A stretch of 64,000 nucleotides of DNA from Ascarosepion bandense (lineage: Eukaryota; Mollusca; Cephalopoda; Sepiida; Sepiidae), in assembly GCA_037127315.1 (NCBI GenBank), contig JBBBDQ010000310.1, positions 877,001 to 941,000 on the forward strand, in the 5' to 3' direction. Position numbers and translations under genes: made by a program. The notes under the pieces are model-generated. The model searched no databases and had not been told where the DNA came from. It worked only from the letters and a program-made list of their open reading frames with translations. Below, in pieces: positions 47,701 through 58,144 of the stretch (positions within the stretch are counted from its first letter, which is position 1; the number at the start of each line of letters is the position of its first letter).

Positions 47701-49010
47701 AGCAGCAAAAATAGAATTGAAAGATGGCGCACAACCAATATTTAAAAAGAAAAGAAATGTTCCCTTTGCATCAATAGAAAAAAATTGACAAGAAACTGGA
47801 TAGGCTTGTAAAAACAGGGATACTAACGAAAGTAGAAATTAGCCAGTGAGCTGCGCCGACATCTATGTTAAGAAAAAATCAGGGGAAATTCGTGTTTGAA
47901 CGGATTTTTCAACAGGTCTTAACAACGCAATAAAGGATTACCACTACCCGCTTCCCAGCCCAGAGGAAGTGTTCACAAGATTATACGGCGGCAAATACTT
48001 CTCAAAAATTTATCTAAGCAAAGCCTATTTATAGGTACCAGTGGATGAGCAAACGTCTAAGCTACTATGCATTAACACACACAAGGGATTGTATAGATTT
48101 CAAAGGCTTGCTTTTGGAATCAAAGTAGCACCAGCAACTTTCCAACAAACGATGGATACAATGTTAGCTGGATTAGATTTCGCCATAGCATATCTAGACA
48201 ACATATTAATAAAGTGCGACAGCATTGAACAACATGCGAAACACATTCAGGAAGTATTTATGTGAATCCAAAGCTATGGATTAAAAGTTAAAGAACAAAA
48301 ATGCGACTTTTTCCTAAAAGAAATTAAATACCTAGGGCACATTTTAAATAACGATTGAAAAAGGCCGGATCCTGCAAGAACGGCAGCAATAAAATATATG
48401 CCGGCACCAAGAAATACGCAGAACTACAAAGTTACTCGGATTGGTAAATTATTACCAGGAATTCATCGCCAATATGCATCAAGTGCGTGCTCCATTAAAT
48501 GAATTACTATAGAAAGAAAAAGAATGGAATTGGACAGCACAATGCCAAGAAGCCTTTCAAGACTTGTTTTTGACACGCTATGATCCAAAATTAGAACTAT
48601 TAATAGCGAGTGACGCGAGCTCATATAGCATAGGTGCCTCTTGCACAAAATGCCAGACGGAAAGAAGAGACCTATCACATATGCTCCGAGAACACTATTA
48701 CCAGCGGAGAAAAACTATTCTCAGATCGAGAAAGAGACTCTAAGGGATCATATTTGCCGTAACCAGATTTCACAGGTTTATTTATGGAAGACATTTCCCT
48801 CTGCAGACTGATCATAAAACATTGTTAACAATCTTCGATTCGAAGAGAGACTTACCAACATATACAGCATTACGATGGAGAACCATATTAGTTAATTACC
48901 TGCCTTCCAACAAGATTGGACACGTGGACAGGTTATCAAGATTAGTGCCAAAGAATAATGAACCACTGGAAGACTCACTAATAGCTGCACAGAAGGCGAA
49001 ATGAGAACAG
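47700..49010 (+). pseudogene. Gypsy reverse transcriptase and RNase H region
   Basis: RT motifs: DYHYPLP (about 47,936), KAYLQVPVDEQTS (about 48,018-48,058, with a stop), LAFGIKVAPATFQQTMD (48,107-48,160) and YLDNIL (about 48,199-48,217). The catalytic pair that is normally Asp-Asp is Asp-Asn here. Next come KYLGHI (about 48,327) and the RNase H start LLIASDASSYSIGAS (48,597-48,643). Frame breaks are frequent. Confidence 0.8.
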
Positions 49011-50285
49011 CACTGGGAAACACAGTACGCGAGTGACGTAACTCGAAATTAGAAACGAGGCAGAAAAAGACGACTTCATTAATAGTACGAAGGAAAAAAT
49101 AAAAGGAAGAGCAGTAGTCTCTTCGACAATTTTTCGCTTTGCGACAACGTACTAATGTACAATGAGTGAGTCGTTATACCTAAGATACTGCAGAAAAGAA
49201 TACTAAAGGTTTTCCATATGGGACATCCTGGAAAAAATCGTATGAAAGCTTTAAAGAGAAGCTACGTTTATTGGGAAGAACATGGATGAAGACATCATGC
49301 TAATGGTAGAAAAATGTAAGGATTGTGCCCTAGCTGCCAGAGCACCCCCTAATGATACAAAAACCTTGGTCGAAAACTGATCGACCAATGGTCGAGGATC
49401 CACGTAGATTATGCGGGACCTATAGACGGGTTTTATTATTTAATCACAGTAGACAGCTACAGCAAGTGGCCACAAGTTTTTTGCTACAAAAATCCAACGG
49501 CAGAAAACACAATAAACTGCCTACATGAACTGTTCGCAAGGTTTGGGGTAGTAGATTGTCTGGTAACAGACAACGGAACACAATTCACGTCCACAGACTT
49601 TCAGGAGTTCTGTGAGATGTTCCAAGTTAACCACATAAAAGTCTACCGTATCACCCACGTTTGAATGGACAAGCTGAGAGATTTGTTGACACCCTAACAA
49701 GATCGTTGAAAAAGGCATACGGGATACCCACAGAGAAAGCACTGCAACAGTTTCTATAGGTGTACAAGATTACCTCAAATAACAACACACCATCAGGATT
49801 GTCACCGGCGGAGTTGATGTTTGCGGGAAAAATAAAATCTGTATTCGACAAATAACTACCCAAGCAAAACAAAAAACAGCCAAGATCATTCGTACCAAAG
49901 AGGACATTCTGACCAGGAAAAAGAGTATATTATAAAATGTTTAAAACAATACGTCCTACTGGGAAGCCGGTACAATAACTAATAGGATCGGAAATATGCT
50001 ATACATGATTCAAGGCCCAGAATACACGCACTGAAGACATCAAATAAGGAAAAGGCCGTTGGAAGAAACCAACACGCCACTGCAAGCAGAAGAAACTATA
50101 GACACGATTTTTGATACATTCGAGTTACAAAGACCCCAAACAGTACCAGAAACTAGAAAATCTGGCAGGAAAAGAAAGTTCACCGAACCTTTGATGATAA
50201 ATCATCAAAAAAAAAGCTCCTTACATAGAGAAAAAACCTGGGAGGGCGGGTGGCATAGTGGCATCATCCATTCAAGGGATTGAAC
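49010..50285 (+). pseudogene. Gypsy integrase region and C-terminal tail
   Basis: A His-His-Cys-Cys zinc segment spans 49,210-49,332 (HMGHPGKNRMKAL ... CKDCAL). The catalytic core shows HVDYAGPIDG (49,402 on, shifted), TDNGTQFTS (about 49,569) and HPRLNGQAERFVDTLTRSLK (about 49,658-49,715), which includes the region of the catalytic Glu. Frameshifts lie between them. The tail frame 50,059-50,283 runs through the purine tract into the LTR. Confidence 0.75.
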
Positions 50286-50551
50286 TCTTCCTACAACTAC
50301 ATATACTTCCCCATACAAGAGGAGAGCTCAGAGAGAGATAAGCAGAGAGCAATAGGTCGTGATAGCCAAGACGGCTACCGTACGACCATTGGAAGTTCCA
50401 ATTATAGTATAACTTACTCACCCGTATTTGTCGTTCTACTAACAGAGTTACAATTATTTGTATTTTGCTGTGTTTAATATATATATATAGTTATTTCCTA
50501 TCTTGGCTGTTGTATTATTTCTTGCTGAACTTATAAACCGGGTCCACGACA
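50251..50551 (+). repeat. 3' LTR of the Gypsy-type element
   Basis: Starts TGGCATAGTGGCATCA and ends GGTCCACGACA. It aligns along its length with 45,581-45,930 but with numerous substitutions and only a short TA run. Confidence 0.88.
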
Positions 50552-51129
50552 AATATTTTTGGAAGTTAAAAAATAAAAATAAAACACCTAAAGTTAAATG
50601 GAAAATCCTCAAACAGGCCAGAACATCTAAATCGGTAAAGGAACCATGTTTCCTATGACTACAAGAAAAAATGGAAATCATTAAATACATGAGGAGTGAC
50701 ATATTACTAAAGCGGAGGCATGAAACCACAGTAAATTGCAAACACATTGAAGAACTAACCTTACAATCATGCTAAAATTACAAAATCTAAAGTTAGGATC
50801 TCTAGAAACGATAAACTTTTATATTATTAATATTAGTACCACGATATTCACTTTTAACTATATGATCTCTCCCCTTATATATATAGAAGAAAGAAAATAT
50901 ATATGGGGTGGGAAGGAGTAAGAGAGGATGGGCTAAGGAATTGGTAGTGGATAAACATATGTATTAGTGAAGTATAAGACTACTAATATTTTTGTATTTA
51001 AACTTAATTTTTATATTGAATATATTTTTTATATTTAAACTTAAATTAAAATTTAAGGAGATCTTTTTTAATAGAAAGCTTTAATTAAAACACAATATGT
51101 AGCATGAAATAAAGGTCAAATTAGAGGTT
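50552..51129 (+). repeat. Opposed arm of the second Penelope-like element, internally rearranged
   Basis: 50,552-50,880 is the reverse complement of 44,407-44,750 and includes the coding tail KVKWKILKQARTSKSVKEPC and a second piece ending LTLQSC. 50,886-51,129 matches 44,137-44,400 in the same (direct) orientation. So the two blocks have changed relative orientation between the arms. Confidence 0.8.
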
Positions 51130-51321
51130 TTATATATATATATATATATAGCTACAAAGTAAATTCCGATATAATTATAGGACTACAGAATTTGTAGTCC
51201 TCAATAATTAGTGATGCGAGGAAATACACTAACGTACTTTTAATACCACAATGGTTTATTGTTTAGAAGGCTCGTCAAATATTTCAAAATAAAGAATGAA
51301 CTATTCCAGGAAATCTAACTA

Positions 51322-51355
51322 AGTTGTTGTGGTCCAGTTAAGGACCACAACAACT
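51322..51355. repeat. Hairpin, 14-bp perfect arms
   Basis: AGTTGTTGTGGTCC, a 6-nt loop, then GGACCACAACAACT. Confidence 0.9.
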
Positions 51356-51615
51356 AAGTGACGCAAAGACGGAATAGTGTTAAACAAATATATTACAAAA
51401 ACAGTAGTACAAACATGCCAAATATGATCGTGACTATTAGTCTGGCTGTCATAGCTATCTGCTGGAATAAATCGTTTTCTGTCGGTTCAGAACTATAACC
51501 GACGCTTGTCCTCTTCTTCCTACACATATATCATTTCCTCAACAAAAGCATTATTTTAATCTGATGAAGTCGTTCTAGAGAACGAAACGTGCTACATAAA
51601 TTTTTTTCCAATTTT

Positions 51616-51630
51616 TTATATATATATATG

Positions 51631-51728
<98 letters not shown>
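51616..51728. repeat. Compound TA/TG microsatellite
   Basis: Alternating TA and TG runs, the last a long TG run (51,680-51,728). Confidence 0.97.
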
Positions 51729-51729
<1 letters not shown>

Positions 51730-52673
51730 ACAAATAATTGGTTATATCGATTTACTGTCACAGATGAATGAATCTCATCCAACAGTAAATACGTTAATTA
51801 AGAGAAACTGACAAAATGGACGTAATATCTTAAAACTTGGCAAGTTCAACATTAACTAGCAAGAAAAACAATATATTTTTGGCTCCGAATATAGCATAAT
51901 TATTTTCTTGTTGAAAACAATACTGTGCTAATTTCAATGAATCGCCATTAAGACTAATATGACGAAGAATTAACGCATTCAGGAAAACTTATGCCCCTTT
52001 TTACGCTCGCTTCGTAGCACTTTTGTAAATTTTGTTTTTTCGTTCAATTACATATTTAGATTTTTTCATACATTCAGATAAACGGAAACAGACTGAGATG
52101 CGCGTGTTATCCTGTATAAATAGGACCACATTAAAAAGACATAATCTATGTTTGTTTGTTTGTTTTTTCTGTTACGATCTTTAAAAAGAGATTTTAATCG
52201 CCAGAGTTTTAATGCTATTATCTCTTCCGTTGTCTACTGAGTATCAGATTTTCTAGACTCTTCCAAAACACATGGAAGAACAAACTTTTCTACCCATACA
52301 GCCGTACAGTCTTTGCTAAAACCTTCAATTAACTTAGGGGATTTGTTTGCCACAGTTGCATTTGGCTTCATCTGACTTGTCCACTGCATGGAAATTTTGC
52401 TAAGTAGAATAAACTTTAAAAATATATATTTTCATGAACAGCAGTATATAAAATAATGAAAATAGTTCGATTGATTATTCATTTTTGCAAACTACCTCAA
52501 CAGTTGTTTCTCACTGAGGGAATGGTAGAAATGTAACATTAATTTTGAGGAACATTTTATTCTAATCTTTCCTAAAATATTTCTTCTATTCATGAGGTGG
52601 CATGAAAAGGAATTTGTTTAACTAGAAAGTATTTTCTTAAAGGCGTTTTATTAACGAGAAATTTTTATTCCAG

Positions 52674-52783
52674 CAATGGAAAGATATTTATTTGAAATGG
52701 GACCCAGCGGAGTACGGTATGATCAAAAGCGTTCGAATCCCGCAGAAGGACATCTGGATGCCTGACATTAAATTGTATAATTA
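52674..52783 (+). CDS. nAChR subunit, exon (loop A; 110 nt)
   Basis: Acceptor TTCCAG, donor TA/GTAAGT. The exon enters in phase 0, continuing VWITY from the previous exon with [15 protein letters not shown], and leaves two bases into a Tyr codon. It encodes beta2 to beta4 and ends with [10 protein letters not shown], the WxPDxxLYN signature. The Tyr in KLYN is the loop A residue (Tyr93 in muscle alpha), on the principal side of the acetylcholine site. A 110-nt exon at this place, beginning QW, is the well-known size in vertebrate nAChR subunit genes, so the intron positions are ancient. No stop occurs within the exon; the apparent TAG at its end is created only by reading into the intron. Confidence 0.95.
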
Positions 52784-53589
52784 GTAAGTATTTCTTCAAG
52801 AAAATTATTTTCATTGTACAATTTCGAGAAATATTATCTGTTATCACAGAAAATGATAATTTTGCTTATATTTCAATGTTCATTTCAAATCAACAGAAAA
52901 GGTTTCAGAAATTCTGGAAATGTCCATCTTTATAGGGTTATATCGTCTGATTTGTGATCGATTTAAGCATTCACTTATATTTTGATTATAAGTTAATGTT
53001 TTATATTCCAAACACATATCACTACCTATCCGGACTTTATACATGGACCGAGAGATAACTGCATATAGAAAGAAATATGGGGAAATCTTTTTAAAACAAA
53101 TTGAAAAGTGTTCAAGACCATCTTAGTCCGATCAAAAAATTAAGATATGTTTATTGGAATTTAATTTTTTAACAGGGAAATAATAACCGTAAGTTATTCG
53201 TCATGGAGCTTTGAAAATTTAACAAGTTTTGCTATGCATTATTTTTACTATGCAATATTACTAGATGATGTGTCAATTAATTTCATGAATATTTTTAAAA
53301 CTGCTTGATCAGAATGTATCTTATTTCTGCTTTTGTTTTTCTTGTCGTAATAGATTTTTAAATCTCAAAATCGATTCTGAAAAGATTTTATAAGATATTT
53401 GTTAATAACTCTTTGCGGAAGTAACATTTAATAGTAAATAATTTTTTTGTATTTTCTCTTATTACAAACATGTTTAGACAAATTTCTCGAGTGTAATTAC
53501 GAAAAAAGTACTACCAAGTTATTTTGCATTAACGCTGATAATTTCATTCTATTATTCAAATGTTTTTCTGTTTCAATTTTGTCTTTTAG
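52784..53589. other. nAChR intron, 806 bp
   Basis: GTAAGT at the start and TTTTGTCTTTTAG at the end. AT-rich; no embedded element recognised. Confidence 0.85.
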
Positions 53590-54044
53590 TGCAGATACAC
53601 GTCTAGAAGAGAAAAGAGATGCATTGGTAGTCCTTGAGAGTGATGGGACTGTTTTTTGGATGCCACAAGCCATCTTCAAAAGTTCATGTTCCATTGATAT
53701 TACTTACTTTCCATTCGATGCACAAACATGTTATCTTAAATTTGGTTCATGGACTTACGATGGTAACAAACTAGACGTTATGTTTTGGAATGATTTCCAG
53801 GGATTTGTGTTGACAGACTACGTTGCCAGCAACGAATGGGATATTCTAGACTCATCAGCTGTCAAAAACGTCGAACGTTATCCGTGTTGCCCGGAACCCT
53901 ATTCAGATTTAACTTTTAAGCTGAAGATAAAAAGAAAAGTTGCCTTTTACAATTATATTTTGATATTGCCATGTGTATTACTGTCCTCGCTCACCATGGT
54001 TTTATTTTGGCTGCCTCCGGAGTCACCAGCCAAAATGCAGCTGG
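53590..54044 (+). CDS. nAChR subunit, exon (Cys-loop, loops B and C, M1)
   Basis: Enters as the third base of a Tyr codon and leaves one base into a Gly codon (CTGG/GTAAGT). In order: ADTRLEEKRD; loop E region (TVFWMPQAIFKSSC); the Cys-loop, with two Cys separated by 13 residues including FPFD; loop B GSWTYDG (Trp149 equivalent); loop C RYPCCPEPY, with the vicinal Cys pair that defines alpha subunits and the two conserved Tyr; then M1 (NYILILPCVLLSSLTMVLFW) and the start of the pore linker PPESPAKMQL. The Pro-Ala before Lys-Met occupies -2' and -1' of the channel, where cation-selective receptors have Gly-Glu; Pro-Ala is the anion-selectivity signature of glycine/GABA receptors and of some molluscan nAChRs. 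Hence likely an inhibitory chloride channel. The alpha-type site looks complete. Confidence 0.96.
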
Positions 54045-54502
54045 GTAAGTATTTCTTTCCTACTCTTACTGTAGATTTAACCTAGCAAAAATCTACTTTA
54101 CTATGTACTAGTTACCTATTACTATCCAATTGCAGTATTCAGGTATTGATATCCTTTACAGTGTTTTGCAAGTGTAGATAATATAAAAATATGCAACTGG
54201 TAATTTAAAGAAAACATAATCAGGATATATCCTAATGTATGCAATTATTACTGAATGCATATTAACAATCTTATTTATACATGCATTATGACCTTATATC
54301 AACCATTAGATTGAGTCAGAAGTTATTTCTGTTTTGAAGAGCCAATTATAATCATGAACATTTCAAATGAATGCATTTTTTTACAAAAATTGATACATAA
54401 AGAAAAAAAGAGTAAATAAATCAACATATGAGAAATATGGAGAAAAAGTAAAGTTCATAGAAGTTTTCTTATAATAAATATCGTTGTGTATTCATTTTCA
54501 TT

Positions 54503-54568
<66 letters not shown>

Positions 54569-54975
54569 CTGTCACGCTTACGGAGAGAGAGGAAATAGAG
54601 AGACAGCGTCGGCTCAATTCATTTTGTTTATTACCAGTTATTAGACTTTACTACAAATTATGAAAGCTCTTGTCGCATGTTGGCTCTTTAATAATGCCTT
54701 ATTATTTTTTTCAATAATTATGTGGTCGAGTGAATAAGAATATATATATATATATATATATATAGTGGAGTATCATGTACATCGGAATTGGAGTTAAAAT
54801 GTAGAGCAACATTTGAAATTTTCAACATTTCTCATAAGAAGTAAATTAGTCATTATGATTGAGATTAAAGGACTTAGTGAAAACCTCATATTTAAGATTT
54901 AAGCTGAAGAATTATATCAAACCAATATCACATGCCAGTTTCAACAGCTTAAATCATTTTTATGAAATTCAAGAA
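54045..54975. other. Start of the 9.1-kb nAChR intron
   Basis: AT-rich with two TA microsatellites (54,507-54,565 and 54,741-54,764). No gene or element otherwise. Confidence 0.6.
54507..54565. repeat. (TA)n microsatellite
   Basis: Pure TA run. Confidence 0.98.
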
Positions 54976-54979
54976 TGAA

Positions 54980-55790
54980 ATACAGACCTCAAAAGGCAAA
55001 AGAATAAACTTAAGGTATTACCTTGTATGGTAAGAAAGTCCTCAGAAATATCAAGAATGATCCGATGATTAGCATTAAAGAACCTCGACGGATTTGAATG
55101 ACTTAAGTATCTAAATATCTCGGCAAACACTCTAGTGAATTTTGCGTAAAACGGTCAAAGAAGATTCTATTGCTTTATGTTCAGTTTCAGCACTATCTTG
55201 AGAAACATTTCAGCTTTTGATGAATTCTTTAGTTAAATGAAACAAAAAATGAACTTATTCATGACAAGAATGTTGCTTTTACTTGTCTAAAATAGGAAGA
55301 AACTTTAAATCTAAAGAACACCGCCCTAACATTCAAGCAGGGGGAGGTATTTTTTGGTCAGAGGGACTGGTAGCCTAATTAAAGTCGATGAGACTATAAC
55401 GAAAGGGTAATATGTTCAGATTTGGGACCAAAGCATAAAACAGTCATTTTGAAGAAAATCTTGGACAGTAACAAGAAAATAATCCAAAGCACATCTTTGT
55501 TGACCAAGAAATGGTTCATAGACAATAATGACAATTTTAGAGCCGTCAAGACAGAATTCAAATCTTCAAATGCATTAATAATTTGTGAGGCAAGCTGAAA
55601 ATACGGGTATTGAACCTGGAACCATTAAAAAAAAGAGTAGTAGGATAAATCCCTGTCGATATTTGTCATAATATTTTAATGAAATATGAAGACCGATTCC
55701 AAGAAGTTATGACTAATAAAAGCTTTGCAGTTGATTATGAGAACATGAATATGAATAATTTTGAATATGCCTTTTGTGATCAAATGTGAA
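54980..55790 (+). pseudogene. Tc1/mariner-type transposase relic
   Basis: Broken + strand frames keep the order expected in the transposase. A GGGG-plus-FWSEGTGSLIKVDE-like segment (about 55,337-55,390) corresponds to the region after the second catalytic Asp. An NNPKHIF segment (about 55,480-55,500) corresponds to the QQDNDPKHT block, and a C-terminal piece IPVDICHNILMKYEDRFQEV (about 55,650-55,708) leads to KSFAVDY. Many stops; terminal repeats not found. Old insertion in the intron. Confidence 0.6.
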
Positions 55791-55799
55791 TAAAATTTC

Positions 55800-56185
55800 A
55801 TTGAAATCGGTTTTCTCTATATTTTTCATGTATTCCTTCTTTCACTCTTGTTTTTTATTTGTCAATTTCGGTCAGAAAAACTCAATTCTTAAATAAAAAT
55901 ATTTTTCAAAATTTTTAGAGATATATCGGGAATTAACTTTATATTCAAGACCAAAATAATATTGACTCGTCAAAAGGAAGGCGTGACTGATTTTTTTAAT
56001 ATCTCCATGTTTTCCAGAATATAAACCCACTGGAGTCCTTTTTATAATATTTTTAAAATAAGTGACATGTAAATAAATATTAGAACAAAGTAAAACGCAT
56101 TATAAATTTTTAGACTGAAATGTTGAATTCAAGTTTAATCAAATTCTTAAAAGGAAAACTCATAAAGCATAACATTGTAGGAATT
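55800..56185. other. Intronic AT-rich DNA
   Basis: Nothing recognised. Confidence 0.5.
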
Positions 56186-56190
56186 TTTAG

Positions 56191-56670
56191 CAGAGAATTG
56201 ATGGAAATGCTCGACAGCCTTGACATATTTGGGAAAGACTTAAGAATAATCAGGAATCTTTACTGGCAGCAAAGCGCTTGTATACGGACAGGTAATGAAT
56301 TCGGCAGATATACAAAGATAGAAAGGAGCGTAAGACAAGGATGTGTCTTTTCACCGGATCTGTTCAACTTGTACAGCGAGAATATTTTGAGGACCCTAGA
56401 AGTTATGCCACAATTTAAACAACCTAAGGTACGCAGATGATACAATGCTGATAGCAGACACAGAGAGGAAACTACAAAACCTCCTACAGAAGGTAGCTGA
56501 AGAGAGTGATAAGAAAGGACTACAAATAAACTGCAAGAAAACTGAATGCATGGTCATCAATAAAAAGGGCAACCCAATATGCCAAATACAGGTCGGGGAT
56601 ACTAGAATCAAGCAAAGCCATAATCGCCTACGTCCTGACGGTACAGGACACATAGAAGAAGATGACGTTA
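56191..56670 (+). mobile_element. Internally deleted RTE-like LINE copy
   Basis: 56,191-56,610 matches 11,283-11,722 of the RTE-like element at 9,726. It has motif B (RQGCVFSPDLFNLY), a degraded YADD in a shifted frame near 56,434, and GLQINCKKTECM. At AGAATCAAGCAA the match jumps to the 3' end of the element (CGCCTACGTCCTGA...GGACACATAGAAGAAGA). About 0.55 kb present in the long copy is missing. It is 5'-truncated and dead. Confidence 0.85.
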
Positions 56671-56817
56671 CTTCTATGTGAGTAAAATGTAGGAACCCAC
56701 TACAGAATGAAACAATTTAGTAACTGAATGTGAGATAAGCTTGCTAACCTTTACATCACATTAAGTGGTGTGCGTCTGTTCCAACATTTCAATGTACGTT
56801 AAATGCTCGCACTTGCG

Positions 56818-56819
<2 letters not shown>

Positions 56820-56872
<53 letters not shown>

Positions 56873-56906
56873 AGGTAGGTAGGTAGGTAGGTAGGTAGGT
56901 AGGTAT
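56820..56906. repeat. (TG)n(GGTA)n microsatellite
   Basis: TG run to about 56,870, then eight GGTA-type units. Confidence 0.97.
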
Positions 56907-56909
56907 ATT

Positions 56910-57830
56910 TTTCATAAGGAACTGTAAGAATGTACTCTGTCTATATGCCTGTCTCTCTGAAGTTGTCTTCGTTGGAGTACATGTGCATAAAAAGTGCATT
57001 AACTTGAAAAGAGTATATGCCCAAACATAACATCAACAACAAATTTGGCCTTATTTCAATTATCCCACTTTTCTCCAAGACAGTCATCTCATTTGCACTT
57101 AAAAATAGATCGCAGTACCAAGCATACACCTGAACATTTCCACTAAAAAGATTGATATGCCTCTATGCATACATATTATGTCGATAATATTACACACATG
57201 TGTACATAGTTATTTGTACACAAATGTTTATAGACGATTACATAAAATTCATATCTATATGTGTGTGTTTTATCATATATAATAAAACATAATACTTTTA
57301 TTACATATTTAGTATTTATTACTTATTTATTTTACAATTGAATGTTTGAAATGCTAGAACAAAACTTGGAATGTTAATAACTTTTCCAAAAGTAACAGAC
57401 AAAATGCCGACAGCATTGTATGACACAAAACACACACACACACACATACGTTCTTGTGTGTGTTTTTGTATGTGTGTGTATATTTGTGTATGTGCGCGTG
57501 TGCGCGCTTCATTCTGTGCAAATTGTATTCAATATCATTATACACATATTTTGACCAGTGTTTTAAAATAGTTTTCGATATAAATTTTGGTCAGATGGTC
57601 GGCGATTAGGTCAGCTTCCTCATGCTGCTTTGGTGTGTCTAAGTAGAGTTGTTAGCAGCTCACTTGGAAGAATTAATAAGATCTGCCAAAAAGCAGATGA
57701 ACTAAGCAGATGAGTCAATGACCAGCCAACTATTTTCACAAAGAAGAGTCAGTATTTGTAAGAGTAACAAAAATAGTAAGTTTTGGAGAACTATGATGTT
57801 CTACAGCAAGTCTAGAATATATCTTAATGT
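56910..57830. other. Intronic DNA with GT/CA patches
   Basis: CA and TG patches at 57,429-57,512; no gene or protein motif. Confidence 0.5.
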
Positions 57831-57834
57831 CATT

Positions 57835-58142
57835 CAGTTAAGTGTCATACGTGATACACACTTTGGGCGATCATGTCTCGAAAGAGACATGACTGACTGG
57901 ACAGAAGATTATCCCGCAGTAGGTTGCTATTGCTTTCTACAGTAGACTGGTTGCCGACCAAGGCTATAGAGTCCAATCTGTCCTATTAACCCATAACTGG
58001 AGAGAAGAGACGGCTTAATACCTTTCCCAATGGTATTTGTGCGCAAGTGAATGCAAAGAATTCAACTGGAATTCGAACTCGGCTCTCCGATTTATCGTTC
58101 CGAGTCGATATCCACTGCACCAAAACGCACATCCGTAATGTA
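57835..58142 (-). mobile_element. SINE-like repeat with two opposed tRNA-like heads
   Basis: The minus strand starts with a tRNA-like part: A-box-like TGGTGCAGTGGATATCG and B-box-like GAGTTCGAATTCC. At the other end, on the + strand, is a second tRNA-like beginning, ATGACTGACTGGACAGAAG, without its B box. The body shares TTTGTGCGCAAGTGAATGCA and ACCAAGGCTATA with 62,722-62,892 and 29,155-29,415. Confidence 0.65.
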
Positions 58143-58144
58143 TT

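Larger units (their letters stand above)
45581..50551 (+). mobile_element. Gypsy-type LTR retrotransposon, decayed
   Basis: Two related LTRs (45,581-45,930 and 50,251-50,551) enclose gag-like, protease, reverse transcriptase, RNase H and integrase regions in that order, which is the Ty3/Gypsy arrangement. A purine tract GGGAGGGCGGG (50,240-50,250) abuts the 3' LTR. The LTRs differ at many positions, so insertion is old, and all pol regions carry stops or frameshifts. It is inserted between the two opposed halves of a Penelope-like element. I found no clear target-site duplication; ATTTT touches the left end and recurs 3 bp past the right end. Confidence 0.9.
51130..52673. other. Distal part of the large intron
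   Basis: Holds small hairpins (GGACTACA/TGTAGTCC at 51,180-51,200; 14-bp arms at 51,322-51,355) and a CTGATGA...GAAAC pair at 51,559-51,590. A TA/TG microsatellite and unique AT-rich DNA lead to the acceptor TTTTTATTCCAG (52,662-52,673). Confidence 0.55.
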
